A stretch of 64,000 nucleotides of DNA from Motacilla alba alba (GCF_015832195.1 NC_052034.1:5729501-5793500); one strand, 5' to 3'. Positions 21,990 to 35,756 are shown, counted from the first letter of the stretch. A program made the numbers and translations. Notes: a model not told the origin generated them from the letters alone.

Positions 21990-24408
21990 GTCAGGACTTA
22001 TTTTCCAAAGGTTCTTCTCTTCCTGTTCAGGAGAACAGAGCAGCAGCTCCATGGGACTCTTGGCTGTGGTGCCAAGGTCATTTGTGGTGGCAGGTAATAT
22101 TTTTCCCCTCCAGTTCTTCTGTACCCCCCACTAACAGCAGTTCAGCAGCTGGGATCCCAGTTTCTGGCTGAGGTTCAGCAGTAGCTGTTGGATCTCTGCT
22201 TGTAACAGATTCAGAAACAAAGTTAACTAAATCACAATTCAACTTTATTACAAAATTATAAACCAAACTTCTGTACCAAAACTAGTAAGTTGAACTGTCA
22301 TCGTACCAGAGGATTTAATAGTGAATAACATGCCCTTTCAAGTAGAATATTAAGTTTTAAAATCTTTAAACAATGTACAGTGTACATAAAGCACATAAAT
22401 ATTTCCATTTACTTTATTAGTTCAGAACATTATCTTCCTTTGGATCATTAATCAATTTCCTCCAGGTTTTGATTTTCCTTTAAAAACTCACTCATATCCA
22501 TAAGTAGAGAATCCATTTTTACAAGGGAAACAAGAAGAGTCCTCCCTTCACAAAGCACATTTTGGAGTCACAGGGTCGGTGCATCTTCTCATCCCTAAAG
22601 TTTCAGGCATTGCTCTGCAGCTTGATTTAAGTGCTGTAGACAATAAGCCTACCCTCTACAAGGAAAGTATCCATAGGGGAATCATCTTCTTCCTGCTAAA
22701 TTCCCCCAGCCCTGAGTTAATTGAAAAATACAACAACATGAATTTTCACAGTGGATTTCCTGAACGAGGCCGTTCAGCACGCTGTGTGTTCCTGCAGCTC
22801 TTCGAGGTCCCTGTGCTCTGCAGAGTCGCTTCTTACCTGCCCTTTTCTCTGCCAGGCTCTGACTCGTTCACTTTGTTCTCCTGCTGCCTCTGTTCAACCT
22901 GAAGCCAGAGATTCAAGAACAGCCTGAGCTGGGCCAGAGTTCAGTCAGTGCAGCAGCTGTGAGTTCTGAGGGCCCTCAGTGCGACATCCCTGGCTCTCCT
23001 GCTGCCTCCTGAGCCATGGCGTGCTCATCCCAGGCGCTGTTCTGGCTGAAGTGCCAGAGCAAAGAGCCTGCAGTCCCTGCAGCTGAGCTGCTGCTGCTGC
23101 AGTGTCCCTGTGCAGGGGACTCCAGGTGACCGTGCTGCTGCCATCACTGCTGAGGGGAGCCACTGCAGAGCCCCTCTGGGTTTGTGCTGTTCCCTGCTGG
23201 CAGCCAGGCTGGAGCACGGAGCCAGCCCCTGTCCCAGAGCAGCCAGACAGCTCTGCACAGGGGACAGCTGCCCTGCAGGGAGGGCACAGTGCCACGCTGA
23301 TGGGCACTGAGGGGAAAATGCACCAGTTACAGTCACCTCTGGGAGGAGCTGCCAGGCTCCTCTTCCAGCTCAGAGCTGTCAGGGATCAGGCCACAGCCTC
23401 TCTCCCCACCCTCACCAGCAGCAAGGACAAAACGCTTTTGGTAAGCAGTGGAAGGCAACAGAACTGTAAAACTGAGCCCTGGGGAGGATGGGGAAGCTGA
23501 TCTGCAGTGGAGATTGCTCATGGAGACAAAGGCTTTCTTCCATGGTTCCCTTCTAAGAAAAGAAAAAGTCACCTGTACTTAAATATGATTGTGTAGCAGT
23601 GGAGTCCTCGCTACGCTGCAGCTCTGTGGTTTCCTCACTAACCCCTGGGGAAGACTCAAGCCGTGCAGTTGGAGCTCCCTCAGCAAGTGGGGGCAGTGCA
23701 GTTTGAGCCCCACCTCTAGCACGTGCTGTGCAGGCAAAGTCGACAAAATCAAACCAGAAACCTCCCTCTGGCACAGAAGCAAAAACCCAGCACGCAGGGC
23801 AAGGCTGAGCCTTCCCAGCCTCCCTCCCCAACAGTTTTCAATAACACAAAGACAACCTTGATATAAAATTACACATTTTTCCACAATTGCACTAGGCTGG
23901 AATTAGGGAAAGCAGGGATGGTCTGCCTGTCCTGCAAGCATAACAATTTAACATTAAGTTAAAAATAAAAGTAAAATTAACAACCACAGTGACATTTTAA
24001 TCCTCGAAAATCAAGTTGTTGCTGGGCAGAGCCTGAGCAGCAAAATAAAGGACACTTTTTGAGACCCCAGTTCACTTTTATTGTTCAGAGGAAAGTACAA
24101 AGCCTCTGGAGCCGATCTTCCGGGTGGAAAGCTGGGCATCCATCTGTCCTCAAATTATCCTAGGATGGAGGTGGCTAATGATTGCTGGCAATGAGCTCCA
24201 AGGAGTCCAGGCACTGTGGTGTAAAGCACGATGGTGGGATGAGCAGAGTCGGGCGTGGCTTGAGCAGAGCACTTTCCCCAGGCTTCCTCCCCTCTCTCGC
24301 AGCAGGGTCCATGCTAATGTCCAAGGTAGCTGTTGGCAGGGATGTTGGGCCCTTTCCCTAAGAGCACTGAGGCTTTAAGGCACAGCAGCCCCGAGCCCAG
24401 AGCCCCCT
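21990..24408 (-). other. Convergent LIG3/RFFL gap and probable RFFL 3' UTR
   Basis: No coding exon was found here. On the minus strand, AATAAA occurs at 24077-24082 (about 330 nt after the RFFL stop) and again at 22413-22418 and 22244-22249. RFFL may therefore use a short 3' UTR, or a long one of about 2.2 kb that nearly reaches the LIG3 end. Confidence 0.5.
24077..24082 (-). terminator. RFFL: RFFL proximal polyadenylation signal
   Basis: Minus-strand AATAAA (plus-strand tttatt) lies about 330 nt downstream of the RFFL stop codon. Distal candidates lie at 22413-22418 and 22244-22249. Confidence 0.6.
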
Positions 24409-27400
24409 CTATGTCCTGAAGACGTGCACGGCCCTGATCACGTACTGGCGGCAGATGGGGCACTCGCTCATGCGCTTCCCGCACTTGGTGCACGTCACCA
24501 TGTGCCCGCACTCCAGCAGCACGCAGTCGATGGCGGCGTCCATGCAGATCCTGCACAGGTTGTCCTCGGTGCTGGGGGGCCCAGCGCCACCTGAGGGGAC
24601 AGGAGAGCACCCAGGGGTCAGACAAAGGGAGTGTGGCGGGTTTGCGCGATCCCGCTTGGCTCTGCTGAAGGGATTCCCTAAGGGACAAGGTGCGCAGCAA
24701 AGGAATTCATTCCCCTTGTGGCTGCTCCACAAGGAGCAGAAGTTTCAGCTTTTACACAGGAATTTCTGTGAGATGGAAACAAAAACCACTGAGATTCCCA
24801 GTGATGAGGCAAATGAAACAACATGGTCTCTCTTCCCAAGTAACAGCATAAGAGGAAATGACCTCAAGTTGTGCCAGGGAGGTTTAGATAGAAATTTTTC
24901 CTGATATCCATTTTCAAAATGGTTGTCAAGCTCTGGAACAATGCTGTGGGGGGTTAAAAGCCATGTAGACGTGGCATTTGGGGACCTGGTTTAGGGGTGG
25001 CCTTGGCAGTGCTGGTTGGACTGGATCTTGGAGGGTTTTTCCCAATAAACAACTCCATGATTAAGGATCTCACTCACCAGTTTGATCGTCAGTGTCCAAA
25101 ACTGCAACAGAAGAAGAGAGAGATTTGGTGAGATTCGGAAAAGCTGGGAGAGAAGTGTTACCAGGCAGGGGCTGAAAACCTTGAGGGAGTTGCTAAACCA
25201 AAAGTGCTTTCTGCTGATCACCATGGGAGGCTCAGGCTGGGCTCTGATCAGGACAGGTTCAACAACTGACAAGAACTTTTTCCAATACTGAGCTTACAGA
25301 ACAGTTAAAGCTTCCCAGAGATAAGGGATCCAAAGGGATGTCTCAATTTTTAAGACAGCCTTGGAATGTGTGCAGAGTTTGGCTTCCCAGCACTGCACCT
25401 GCAGCAGCCCCTCATGCCAGCTCCTCTGCTGTTACATAATCACCAAGGGATTGAACACAGACACACAGAGAGTGAAGGAATAGGATACAGTGCATCAAAA
25501 ACACAAGGTAACAAAAGAATGTAACCCCAAAACTGCTCCCTTAAATCTTGGATCATTCATAGAAGACAAAGCCTAGAGAGATGTGTTTAAGAAAACAACA
25601 CTTTGGACAGCACTCAGAAACAAATGTATGAAATCCAAGTGTTAAAGTAAGTTTCTCTTGTAAGTAATTTACAAATATGTAAATTTCTTTTTTAAGATAT
25701 CCCCTCGAATTGATAACTGGCACCTGGAAAATCAAGCCAGATATATTCTCTACACACCTGTGTTCCCTCACAGACCCCTGTGCAGGCCCAGCACACGCAG
25801 CAGGAACATTCTGGTGGTAAGAGAGTGAAACCCCAGCTACCCACAGCTGGGCAGCCCTGGGAGCCACTGCTCTGAGCACATGTCCTGAATCTCCCAGCTG
25901 CTCATTGGTGGCAGTTTCCTGCCCGGGCGGGGCATTTCCCTGCTGGCTTTGCCAGGTACCACGAGCCAAGAGATAAGAGCTCAGCATATCCAGTCGTGTA
26001 CAGCCACCCACCAGCTGTTGCGAGGGTGAGGCAGAGCCCAGTGGGATCTGTTGGGGGTGTGCACAACACCAAGGGTGAAGGATGCACAGCCCCTGTGCTG
26101 CTGCTGCAGGGCTCCCAGAACTCCTCAAACAACAACAAGGAATGGTGAGCAGAGCTCAGCCTCTTTCACTCTACAAAACACTCCCCCTTCCTCCTCACTC
26201 TGCTGCACCAGAAATGCCAGGTAAGTTCTATTTCCTTCTACAGCTGTCCATAAAAAGGCTAAACCTGGAGAACAGGCCCATGTTTGCCAGGGCTCTCACC
26301 TAGATGCTGAAGGTCCTTCTCCCTGTAGAGGCGAGTGACCCTCTCCAGCAGCTCCCACTTCTCACAGCAGCCTTTGTAGTTGACGAAGTTGCGGGCGAGG
26401 ATTTCCTTCAGCTGCCGCACGGAGAGCGCGTTGATGTCCCCGACGCTCGTCAGGTCAGACAGGGAGGCCTTCCTGCCCAGCACCAGGTTATCCTCGGAGT
26501 CACTGGACTGGGGGGAGCACACAGAGAATCATTCGTGCCCTCAACACCTTGAACTGTGATTTCAATCAACTTCCAGCATGTGTGCTAGCAGGGATTCAGG
26601 TTTGGATGTACAGAGAAGTGGCTACTCTGAATTCATCTACCAGAAACACAAATCTTGAGATAGAACCTAATCATTTCTGCCATGGTGTCCAAGTGACACC
26701 AGTTCTTTCTGTAGGTGGAGGACAAGATGATGCCACAGAAGGGGTTGATTTGGTTTGGTCATTCTCAGTTACTGTTCCTCTCTGGTAGCAAATCCAGCCC
26801 AGGAAACCTGGCATTCCCTGCCATCCAGTTCCAGGACACACAAACCTGTATCTCCTCCTCTGCTGCTGCTTCTTCTGCTGCAGTCTCAGCTGCTGGTCCA
26901 TAGGCTGGGCTCGGAGGCACATGACCATTGGCCTGGAAGAGGAAATTAAGCTTTCACCAGCTGTGGGTTTGTGGAGGGAAATCAACTCCAGGACAGTGTC
27001 ACTGCAGTCCCTGACCTCTGGAAGGACACAGGCAGGACAAGGCACAAGCCAGGCACACTCGCAGAGGGTTTTCCCTGTGCAGCACTCACACAAAGTAGCA
27101 CGTGCTGAAGCTGAGCCTTTAAAGCCCCAGCACAGAACTCCAGGCTGGATCAGGAGGAGACCAAATTTATGCACCAAATTTGTAAGTGTGTATGTGCAGT
27201 CCTTCCCTGAGGGTCACACCAGGGATGTCAGAGCTCGCAGTGCAAGGCTCTGCAGAACCCTCCTCTGACAGCTCAGATCCTCACAGAGACCAGGCAAACA
27301 CCTCCCCAGGTGGGGTCTGGAGAGGGCAAACAGAGACACCGAGTGAGGGAGCAGCAGTGACAGAGGTGGAGGAGAAAAGCTGGGCAGTTGCTTTGAACAC

Positions 27401-30400
27401 TTGATCAAATGAGCAGTGTAATTTCAGCTGACTCACCCCCAGCAGCCACTGTTCCCTCTGGTTTCCTACTGACAAAGAGACTGTAACGTTACCATCCCAC
27501 TTCTCCAAGTGGGGACTTGTTAATATTTACAGAGCCCAAGAACAACAATCAGGATCAAAGAGCCTGAACTGCAGCACTGTGTCATGCAAGTCAAGACAAG
27601 AAGCTGAAATGTATCATGGGGCAGTGAGGGAAGACAGCAGAGCTGGTAAAAACTAGAATGGCAATATCCAGAAAACCAGGGAGTGAAAATGCCTTTTAAT
27701 GATTTGTAAAAAACATTCTCCCAGAAGAACTCTTCTTTTGAACTAGATAAACCTGCTGAGGAAGCAGAAGGTACACACATTTTCACAGCTCTGGCCACAG
27801 GGAACTGAATACACCCATTAACTTTGTAACAGGACAAGGAGCAGATGTCAAACACTGAGTAAACTTTCCTTAGCAGAGAGCAGAAAGACAAACAAAGCAA
27901 GGTCAATAAAAAATAATTAAACTCCAATGCCCCTGCCGAGGTTCATCAGAACTGCAGGTTCATCATAAACCAAGAGTTGGCAACAGACTCAGGGTTTGTC
28001 TTCAATTGATCTGAGTGCAGGAGACACCAAAAACCTCACCCAGCCCCCACACTTCTGATCAGCTCCAGCTCCAAAACTGCTTTAGACTGTCCTTGTTATC
28101 TGGCACAGGAATTAAAGAACAGTATCAACAATTTAATTGCACCTACAAACACGTGCCAGAAGCCACCAGCAAGTACCAAAGGAGGCAGTCACAGGAGCAT
28201 CTCCTGGCAATGGAAGTGTGCACCAGAGCACCAGAGAAAACACATCCCAGAGCAGTGATGATGTTCTGAGAGTGAATGCTCGAGATACTCAGCACTGCCC
28301 ACCAAATTCAATTCCATAATGAACAGCACATCAAAGTTAGTGACGGCTTTACACAGCAAAACCACATGCAACATCCTAGCAGTTAATCCAGAAATGGAGA
28401 TGAGTGAGTTTGCAAAAGATGGTTGTGGCCAGAGATTGTACCTGTTGGTGTTCCTGAGCTTCTGAACTTGAGATGGGATCTGCAGACACTGAGGACTCAT
28501 CGTGTGAGGTAGGAGAGGCCGGGTTGGTTGGGGGTTGACTCACAAAGTCTTGCTGTTCACGGGCACTGGTATTAAATGTGTTTGTTCTTATCTGATCTTC
28601 CTGGGTAATTGCAGGCTGTTGGCCAAGAATCAGGAATACCAGGTCCTCCTTTTCACGACAGAACTCTGTGGAAATCTCATGGAGGGCCAAGTAATCTCGC
28701 AGATCCTTCACCTTCATCTTGATCAGCTCCTCCCGCTGAAAAGCCGTGGCTCGGAAGCGCTGGCAGAGGTGGCAGAGCAGGGGCCCACCCTCGGGCTGGT
28801 TCGAGCAGGACGTGCAGAAGTTCTTCTTACAGTCCAAGCAGATGTGCTGGGAGAGAGAGGGGAAGGAGTCAGAGCCAGCCCGTGCCCCGTGCCAGCAGCA
28901 CACGGCGCCGCAGGCAGCGCGGCCCAAGGCAGCAGCAGCTGCTCCTAAAGCACAATCAAACCCTCCAATCCATGAAAAAGTGCCAAGTGGTCACCATGTT
29001 CCTAGAGGAGGAAAAGGACTGATCCCTGAGCAATCACCGGGTTTCTCCCTTCCTAGAGAAGCCCCATTCCCACTCCATTTACCCAGAATGAAACGTGATA
29101 TCCTGACAAGATTCCCTCTCACGACAGGAATTTTCTGCACCTGCTCATGCAGTTTAAGGCAGAGGAAATCAGGAGACTGAGGCAGCAGACTTGAGTGAAT
29201 CCCAGCTAGCTGTGCACATTGCTCTGTGCACTAAGAAGCTCCAGCATTGAAGAAACTATTTAAAAACATTTCTCTTTCATAAATACTTGCTTTTAACCCC
29301 CCCACAGCATTGTTCCAGAACTTGACAACCATTTTGAAAATGGATATCAGGAAAAATTTCTATCTAAACCTCCCTTTTTTTCCCTCCAATTTGCTGCAAT
29401 CACAGAATGAATCTTGGTTGCACCATAAGAGGGACAGGGAACAGCAAGGTCTCACAGACATCAAAGAATCTGACATTTGTTTATACAATAATAGCTTATT
29501 TTGAAAACAATACGCACGCTTTATACCAGTTAGTGCTAGACAGAAAGTGTTGGAAGTTTTGGAAATGTTATGCCCCAGACAGTTAAAAACTTTACAGATT
29601 GAATTCTGCTGTTAAATGTTTATATTTGATACTGGTTCTGATCTTGTACTCAGGGCTTGATTTTCAGAAGTTCCAAGCACTCACAGTCCATGTTGACTTC
29701 TGCAGAACTTGACTGCTCAAACCTTTGGAAAGGCAAATTCTACATTTTCCAATAGGAATAGCAGCAGAACAGCCACCTTACGTGCCTGTTAAGAAGTCCT
29801 GAGGGAAGAAAGAAGTGGTTTCAGTGCTGTTAAAAATGCCAATTCACAGTCTCAGAGGAGCCAAGCGCCTCTGTGAAATCCTGACATCCTGATCCTTCAG
29901 AGCTGTGCAAGGAAAAACACATAGGGGGAGTTGAAGAAGTAATTAATACAAACTGAAAGACAAAAAACTTGTTTATGAACTATTGAAGAACATCTCGAAC
30001 TTCCCAGCTGAAAGAAAGCAGATGTTTCAGAGGTGTAAATACACTACTTGCTTACAAAAGCTCCTTCTGATGCCCTTTTCAGCCTGAAACCCTCCCTGCT
30101 CCCCAGTTAACACCTCCTGGCCTCTCATTTACAGCCTGTACTATACTCACAGTGACACTCACTGGAAAGAATCTCAATTTCCTGCTCAAGCATTTTAAGA
30201 CATTAACATTTCTACCACAGAGAGAGACTCTTGAAACCTTATCTCAACACTGCTGTTTGGGGGCCTGCCAAAGAAAAAAAACTTTCACCAATCACAAAGC
30301 AAGGCAGGAAGGGCAATTTCCACAGAACATCCAGTTTGGAGGAGTTTTCCTTAACTTCATCACCATAAAAAAATTAATTGGTAATTGACTTTTTGTGACC

Positions 30401-33187
30401 CTGTGATGCAGGAGCAATCCTGTTCCTTGGGGAATTTTCAGGACAGAGACAGGAACTGATGGCTGTGCGTGCCTAGAGCAGGGGAACAAAACAAATCCAC
30501 AAAGGCAGAGAAGTGGAAAATAACTCTGTTGGTAACACTTGCCCTCTGAATCCCCATCTCTGACATGGGAGCAGTCAGATGAACTGAGATTTAAAAACCC
30601 AAAACCCTGAAGCAGCTCCACTTTTCTCTGGCAGGGGAAGCCTCCCCATGGCCTGCAGGTTGCCAAACTGGCTCCAAAGGGAGCCCCTGGATTGCCAAGG
30701 ACCTTCCACCAGCCAGAAAACCCCTACTTGAGAACCAACCTTGAGGTATGACAAAGCAAACACAGCACAAGGGCTCTTCTATCAAACACGTTCTTGCAAT
30801 TAACAGTAATCCTGCCTCAGTTATCAACGGATACATTTGGGAAGTGAAAATAAACCCAGGCACGTCTCTGACTTAGCAGCTCAGCACGAGGATTTATCTT
30901 CAGGGAAAAACAACCTCCTCAGCCTGGATCTGAGCAGCAAGTGTTTAAACATGGACATTTGGCTACATCTCAGCATCAAGCAGCTCTCACAGCTTCACTG
31001 AACTCTGACTGAAAGGGCATTAATTCAAGGCGCTGTGTTCTTCAGAAGGATTCGTTTCAAATGTTGTTGCACATTAAAACTTTCCTAAAAGGTCAGGCCA
31101 CATCTGACTGCTGCTCACTGACAGCACAGCCAGCATGGTCAGACAGCCCTGAAATGCTTTATGTGGGGGGGGGTTGTTGGTCTGGGCTTTTTTAAAGCAA
31201 TCTAGGCTATCCGTATGGCCACCACTGCAGAAGGAATTCATTTCTATCCCCTGTAATTCAGAATAAACATTAGCTGGACACTGCGGTTCAAAGGTGCTGC
31301 CTCTCCCAGGAGAGAATGCAGTTTTCCATGCTGTCCGAGCAGCACTGTGAGATTCCATACACTGCTCCCTCCATAGCAACAGCACTGAGGAATTCCCAAG
31401 GCTCCCAAACACAGCAGCGTGTTCTAAGGGATGTTTTCTCTCCCTCAGAGACCTGATGGGTGAGCTCTGGCAGCCCCTCCTGCAGCTGTTCCAGCATTCC
31501 CACCCGCAGCACGGGGCTCCAGTCGCCCCCAGAGATCACTGCTCAGGAGCTGGGCAGCAGGAGGGTGGGAGGAGGTTTGGGAGCCCCCTTTGGAATACAG
31601 AATATAAACTTCAATTTCCCAGACAGCCTGGAGCAGGAGCAGCTGGACACTAGCACAGGTACAGACAGCAGATCCCACAGGAAAAGGGGGAAGCTGTTGA
31701 GGGCAGGAATGTTTTCAACAGCTTTAGCAGATCCTCTACAGTTTGTGCACCAGAGCATTCCCTCTCCTGTCTGAGTCAGAGGGCTCAGCTGGAGCCACGG
31801 ATGGCTCTGTACAAGCCACTGCTCCAAGGGCAGCTCATACAGAACAGCTGTTTAGGAGATCCTGGGGACACGGGGCTGTGCTTCTGCTGTGGAGCTCACA
31901 GCTGCCTGAGATGGTTTCAGTTCAGAATTATCCCCAGCCACTATTTGCAGCCATGCCCAAGAGCAAGTGCTGGGTCCAGGGTAACTCTCTCCACAAGTGT
32001 TTGTGAGGACATGTGGCTGAATGAGGACAATGTCAAAGACAACACTACAGAGTCACAAGCAGGGAGGGCCCCACTGCAGCTGACCCAGCACCCAAAGTCT
32101 CAGCACCCTCACACACCCCACAATTTATCACCAGAGTTTGATTCCTGAAGCAACTGCACACTTCTCAGTGCAAAAATGCACCAACACCCCTGCTGCCCTG
32201 GGAGCAGAAAGCAGCAGCACTGCCAAGACTCACCATTCCTCAGATGTGTGTCCTCATGCTTAAATAAAAAAGTGCAAGGAAAAGCAATTTATCAACTTTC
32301 CCATATAATCTAAGAGGGCTGTGGCCAGAATTCACCATTATTTTTAAATTCTCACATACTTAAGTTCAGTAACTATAGATCAGACGTGTTTTAAGCCACA
32401 CAAAACAATTTTCCTCACTGGAACATTTTCAAGCAGCATTAAAGGACCCACCAGGTCCAAATAATGCCCCAGGCAGGGTTTGCTGTCAAATTAAGTCTTG
32501 TGGTACCAATTATTTTGGCATTTATATACCCACAAATCAAGTTTACAAGTAAGATAAAATTGATCTGGGTTTGGTCTGGGGCTATTTTTGCTCAGCAGTT
32601 CTATACACACCCTCAAAAAACTTCACTGGCTTTTAGTTTGAGCAACAACAGTTTGGAAAACAGGCAGGAAGATCTTCCTCTACTGAAAGCACAAACATTA
32701 TGAAACTTCTTGCCACAATATTTATTTTTAAAGGACATTAGTGCTTTTAAATAAGAAATTTAATAACTTATGCTCAACTTAATGCTTGTTAAAGTGATTA
32801 TTAGCAGTTTGGCCTTCTCACTGAGGAAATCTGCTGAAGGATTTCCAGTGACAGGAATTTAATTGTGACAGAATGACTGAAGACCCAGAGCCATGGTGAG
32901 GTGTCTTCTCCCGCATGGGATGTCCAGATGTGAGGATTTGTGTACAAAATGCGTGTCTGTAACTAAATGAAGGCAGCTGGCCCAGGCAGGGCAGGCCCAG
33001 GACTCACCTTGCTGGAGGAGCTGTCGAAGTGCATCCCACAGGCTTTGCAGCTGTGCTCAGAAGCAGTGGGAGAGGGGAAGGAGCTGTAGCCAGGGTTGGA
33101 GTAGGCCTGGGCTCGGGCTGCCGGCGGCGGCTGCATCTCCTCAGGGGAGCCATCCACACAGAACCAGTTACAGCAGCTGGCCCACAT
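24409..33187 (-). CDS. RFFL: Rififylin (RFFL), RING E3 ubiquitin ligase, complete, 361 aa
   Basis: Endosome-associated E3 ligase of the CARP family, implicated in turnover of p53/caspase-pathway and membrane cargo proteins. Coding exons in transcript order: 33187-33008, 28846-28442, 26932-26846, 26507-26300, 25101-25078 (24-nt microexon), 24590-24409. Phases are consistent and the length matches human RFFL (363 aa). Seen in the protein: N-terminal [10 protein letters not shown], whose cysteines fit the known acylated membrane anchor; a FYVE-like zinc finger of four CxxC pairs (C47/50, 63/66, 71/74, 85/88); a SAP-like helix region after [10 protein letters not shown]; a variable Ser/Glu/Ala-rich linker (residues about 150-224); a second conserved helix block [17 protein letters not shown]; and a C-terminal C3HC4 RING (C314, C317, C329, H331, C335, C338, C345, C348). 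The start ATG lies 5 nt into its exon, after acceptor 'ccctgacag'. Confidence 0.96.
24876..25045 (+). mobile_element. CR1-like fragment in RFFL (opposite strand to the gene)
   Basis: The blocks 'ggtttagatagaaat', 'gtggcatttggggacctggtttag', 'cttggcagtgctgg' and 'ttggactggatcttggagg' are CR1-type 3' sequence. Its first ~85 bp is one arm of the long inverted repeat with 29289-29375. Confidence 0.75.
25078..25101 (-). other. RFFL: RFFL 24-nt microexon
   Basis: It is bounded by acceptor 'ctgttgcag' and donor 'ctg|gtgagt'. It enters and leaves in phase 1 and adds VLDTDDQT plus parts of Gly302. It aligns with the human segment between HLVSG and the RING (…EDQNGG…). Skipping or inclusion would not shift the frame. 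Confidence 0.85.
29289..29375 (-). repeat. Second arm of an ~85-bp inverted repeat in RFFL intron 2
   Basis: Read on the minus strand, this segment matches 24876-24962 almost base for base. I see one substitution and one indel in a C run. It is a CR1-type fragment in the opposite orientation to the copy at 24876. Confidence 0.9.
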
Positions 33188-33192
33188 AGTAC
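33008..33192 (-). other. RFFL: RFFL first coding exon
   Basis: Holds 5 nt of 5' UTR and codons 1-60, from the acylated cysteine cluster through the first zinc-finger CxxC. The donor SSSSK|gtgagt at 33008/33007 joins in phase 0 to the exon ending at 28846. Confidence 0.93.
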
Positions 33193-33897
33193 CTGTCAGG
33201 GAAAACACCTGTCACAGGGGCAGGGACACAGGCTGCCAGCTCAGGTGACAACCAAGCAGGAAATGCAGGTCAATGCCCACCCGTGGTTCATTTTTAACAG
33301 CAGGTTTGTCAGTTTTGGCCCTTCCTCTGACAAGTGCACACAAAGCCCACACGCTCAGCCCAGCATGATGCAGCCTTGGTGAAAAGGGACAAATAAAGAT
33401 CAAAAGAACTTTATTACTGAAACTTCATCCAGTTAAGAGACTACAATAAAGATAAGATAAATGTTATGTTCCACTTGGCTATATCAGTTTCTGAGTTTGC
33501 TCTAACAGGCTGTTTCTATTTCACATAAGCTGCAATACTGATCAGGATGTAATAATGCATCAGGAAAAGAACACAAAAGCTCAAATTTTATGGCACAGAA
33601 CAGTTAAATAAAATCAGCAGCAGGATGGCTATTCCTCAGCTTTATCCTAAACCCCTCTACAGATTTACAGCTACAAATCCAAAAAGATAAAATAAAAGCA
33701 AGGACAGCCAAGCCACTGATTCCATACACTGCAGTTCTAGGCTGAATTTACAGCATTACAAGGCTGAACCATCACACAGCAGGTCAATGTCAGTAATGTA
33801 AGAAAATCAAATGCTGGCTTTGGTAACTTGCTTGGGAAAACAACTGCAGCTGAGACACAAAATCACTTGTTTATTTTTTCAAGTCAAATTTCATACG

Positions 33898-33926
33898 TAT
33901 ACACACATATACACACACACACTTAC
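33898..33926. repeat. TA/CA microsatellite
   Basis: A short run of alternating purine-pyrimidine, tacacacatatacacacaca-type, inside RFFL intron 1. Confidence 0.85.
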
Positions 33927-35756
33927 CAAAAATCCTAACACAGTCCAGTGCAAAATGCTCAGTTCCAAAGTCTTCTCAGACAACCTCTGCTGCAATATTC
34001 CAGAAATACACTGCTATAAACTTGCTTTTGGGAGTTTACAAAGAAATCTGAATTCATCTGGGCATTCAGTTTCTGGAGCACACACCATGTGTCATCACTT
34101 ACGGGTAAACTGAATACAAATTGCTTCCTCTGCATTTCTGCTCTCACATGGGAGTTCCTGAACTGTTCCTTTTATGTCTTAAAAATCAGCTCCCTCACTG
34201 ATAGCGTTCAGCAACTGCTTGATTTGATAAACTTCTGGAAATAAACCATCTCCGCTGCACAGCCAATTCATTGCTTGTTGCTCACTAAGCATTGCCACTG
34301 CGAAACTCCAGAATCCCAAGGGAACGGGGCTGGGAAGGGAATCCTAAAGGTTATTTGGTATCATATGTTCTTTTTTTTTAAGCTGTGCTGAAACATTGTG
34401 GCTGATGTACTTGAATGAGGAAACTTTTGCACTCGGGTGCTGTTCCAGAATCTGTTGCTTTAGTGGCATCTTTGATCCTTTCAGAACCTGGCTGAGTTTG
34501 GCTGCTCAGAGTCCCTGCTGTCCTGGACAGATGCTTTTCAAAGCGCACAGTGTGAGCTCAGCCAGGAGCCCTCCCTGCAGGCTCAGCACATTGCAGTGTT
34601 TAAATACAAATCTACACATTCACACCGTGGATTCGTGGTGGAGCTGATGTGCTCATTGCTGCACTGGAAATGACACCAGATCTCAATAAATAGTGGGGAT
34701 TGCACTTGGGCTGGCAATGAGATCCCAATAAATACATGAAGGAAAGCACTGCAGAACAGAAATCATCTATCATCCATCTCTATTAGCTTTGTCCTGCAAT
34801 CAAACACGCACTTCAGATGGCACAGATAAAAGGAACAATTACCCCTTTTCTCTTTGCATGTTAATTTCCAAGCTCTCTGTCCCACTCAGAAGTTAACAGA
34901 GCCTTTCTTTTGCAAAAATGCAGAATTTCTACTTGAAATCACGTTCTTTGGGAGGTTTAATTTGTTCTCAGGAATCACAAATCTAAACAACATGAAAGCT
35001 GCACAGTCTAACAAGCATTCAGAGCCTCCACAGCAGTGGAAAACTGCATCCAGAGTTCAGCTCCCTTCCTGTTTCAAGGACCCCTGCAAGCTGAAGGCCA
35101 CCCACGATAACAGAATACACAAATGCTACCGCCTGCCCCCAAAAACTTTGTTTTCCTATAAAAAGACAGCCTACTAATTCACTCTGGAACACTGCAACAT
35201 GTCAAACATTGGGAAGAAAAACACAAGGCAGTGCAAAAACTGGGATAAAATGAGACAGAGCTCAGCATTCAGCTGGGGTTGTAGCTCTGTGATTGCCAGG
35301 AATTAAAAGGCCAACAAAAAGCTCAGATGTTGCTTTAGAAGAACCTTAATCCTGCTCAACTGCAAAAGCATAGAAGGGGAATGCCCATAAACAAACAACA
35401 AGACTGGCCTCTGATCCATAATATTTTTCCAAAGGTATAAAAAGGAGCACACATCTACAACGCCTCTGTAGCTGCCTACAGCTGCACTAAGACAGCAGCA
35501 AGAAATGCAGGTAAGATTTAGCAGCTGCTCCGAGAGGGAATTTCCATTGCTCTGGACAGGATCAGCTTTAGAGCCAAGGAAATGAGCACTGCCACTGATA
35601 GAGGACTCCCAAGTTACAAGCAGAATGCCTCAGTGGAATTTCAGGATGACAATTTCCTTGATAACTCTGCAATGTTTGCTACAGCAAAATTATTCCCTTA
35701 TTTATTCTCTTACCCGTGTGGAGGTACGTGGTCAGCACAGCCCAGGAACTGCTCAT

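Noticed and set aside
31445..31827. Open frames of about 100 codons on both strands inside RFFL intron 2
   Set aside because: They overlap on both strands, have no family resemblance and no flanking splice sites. The RFFL protein is complete without them.
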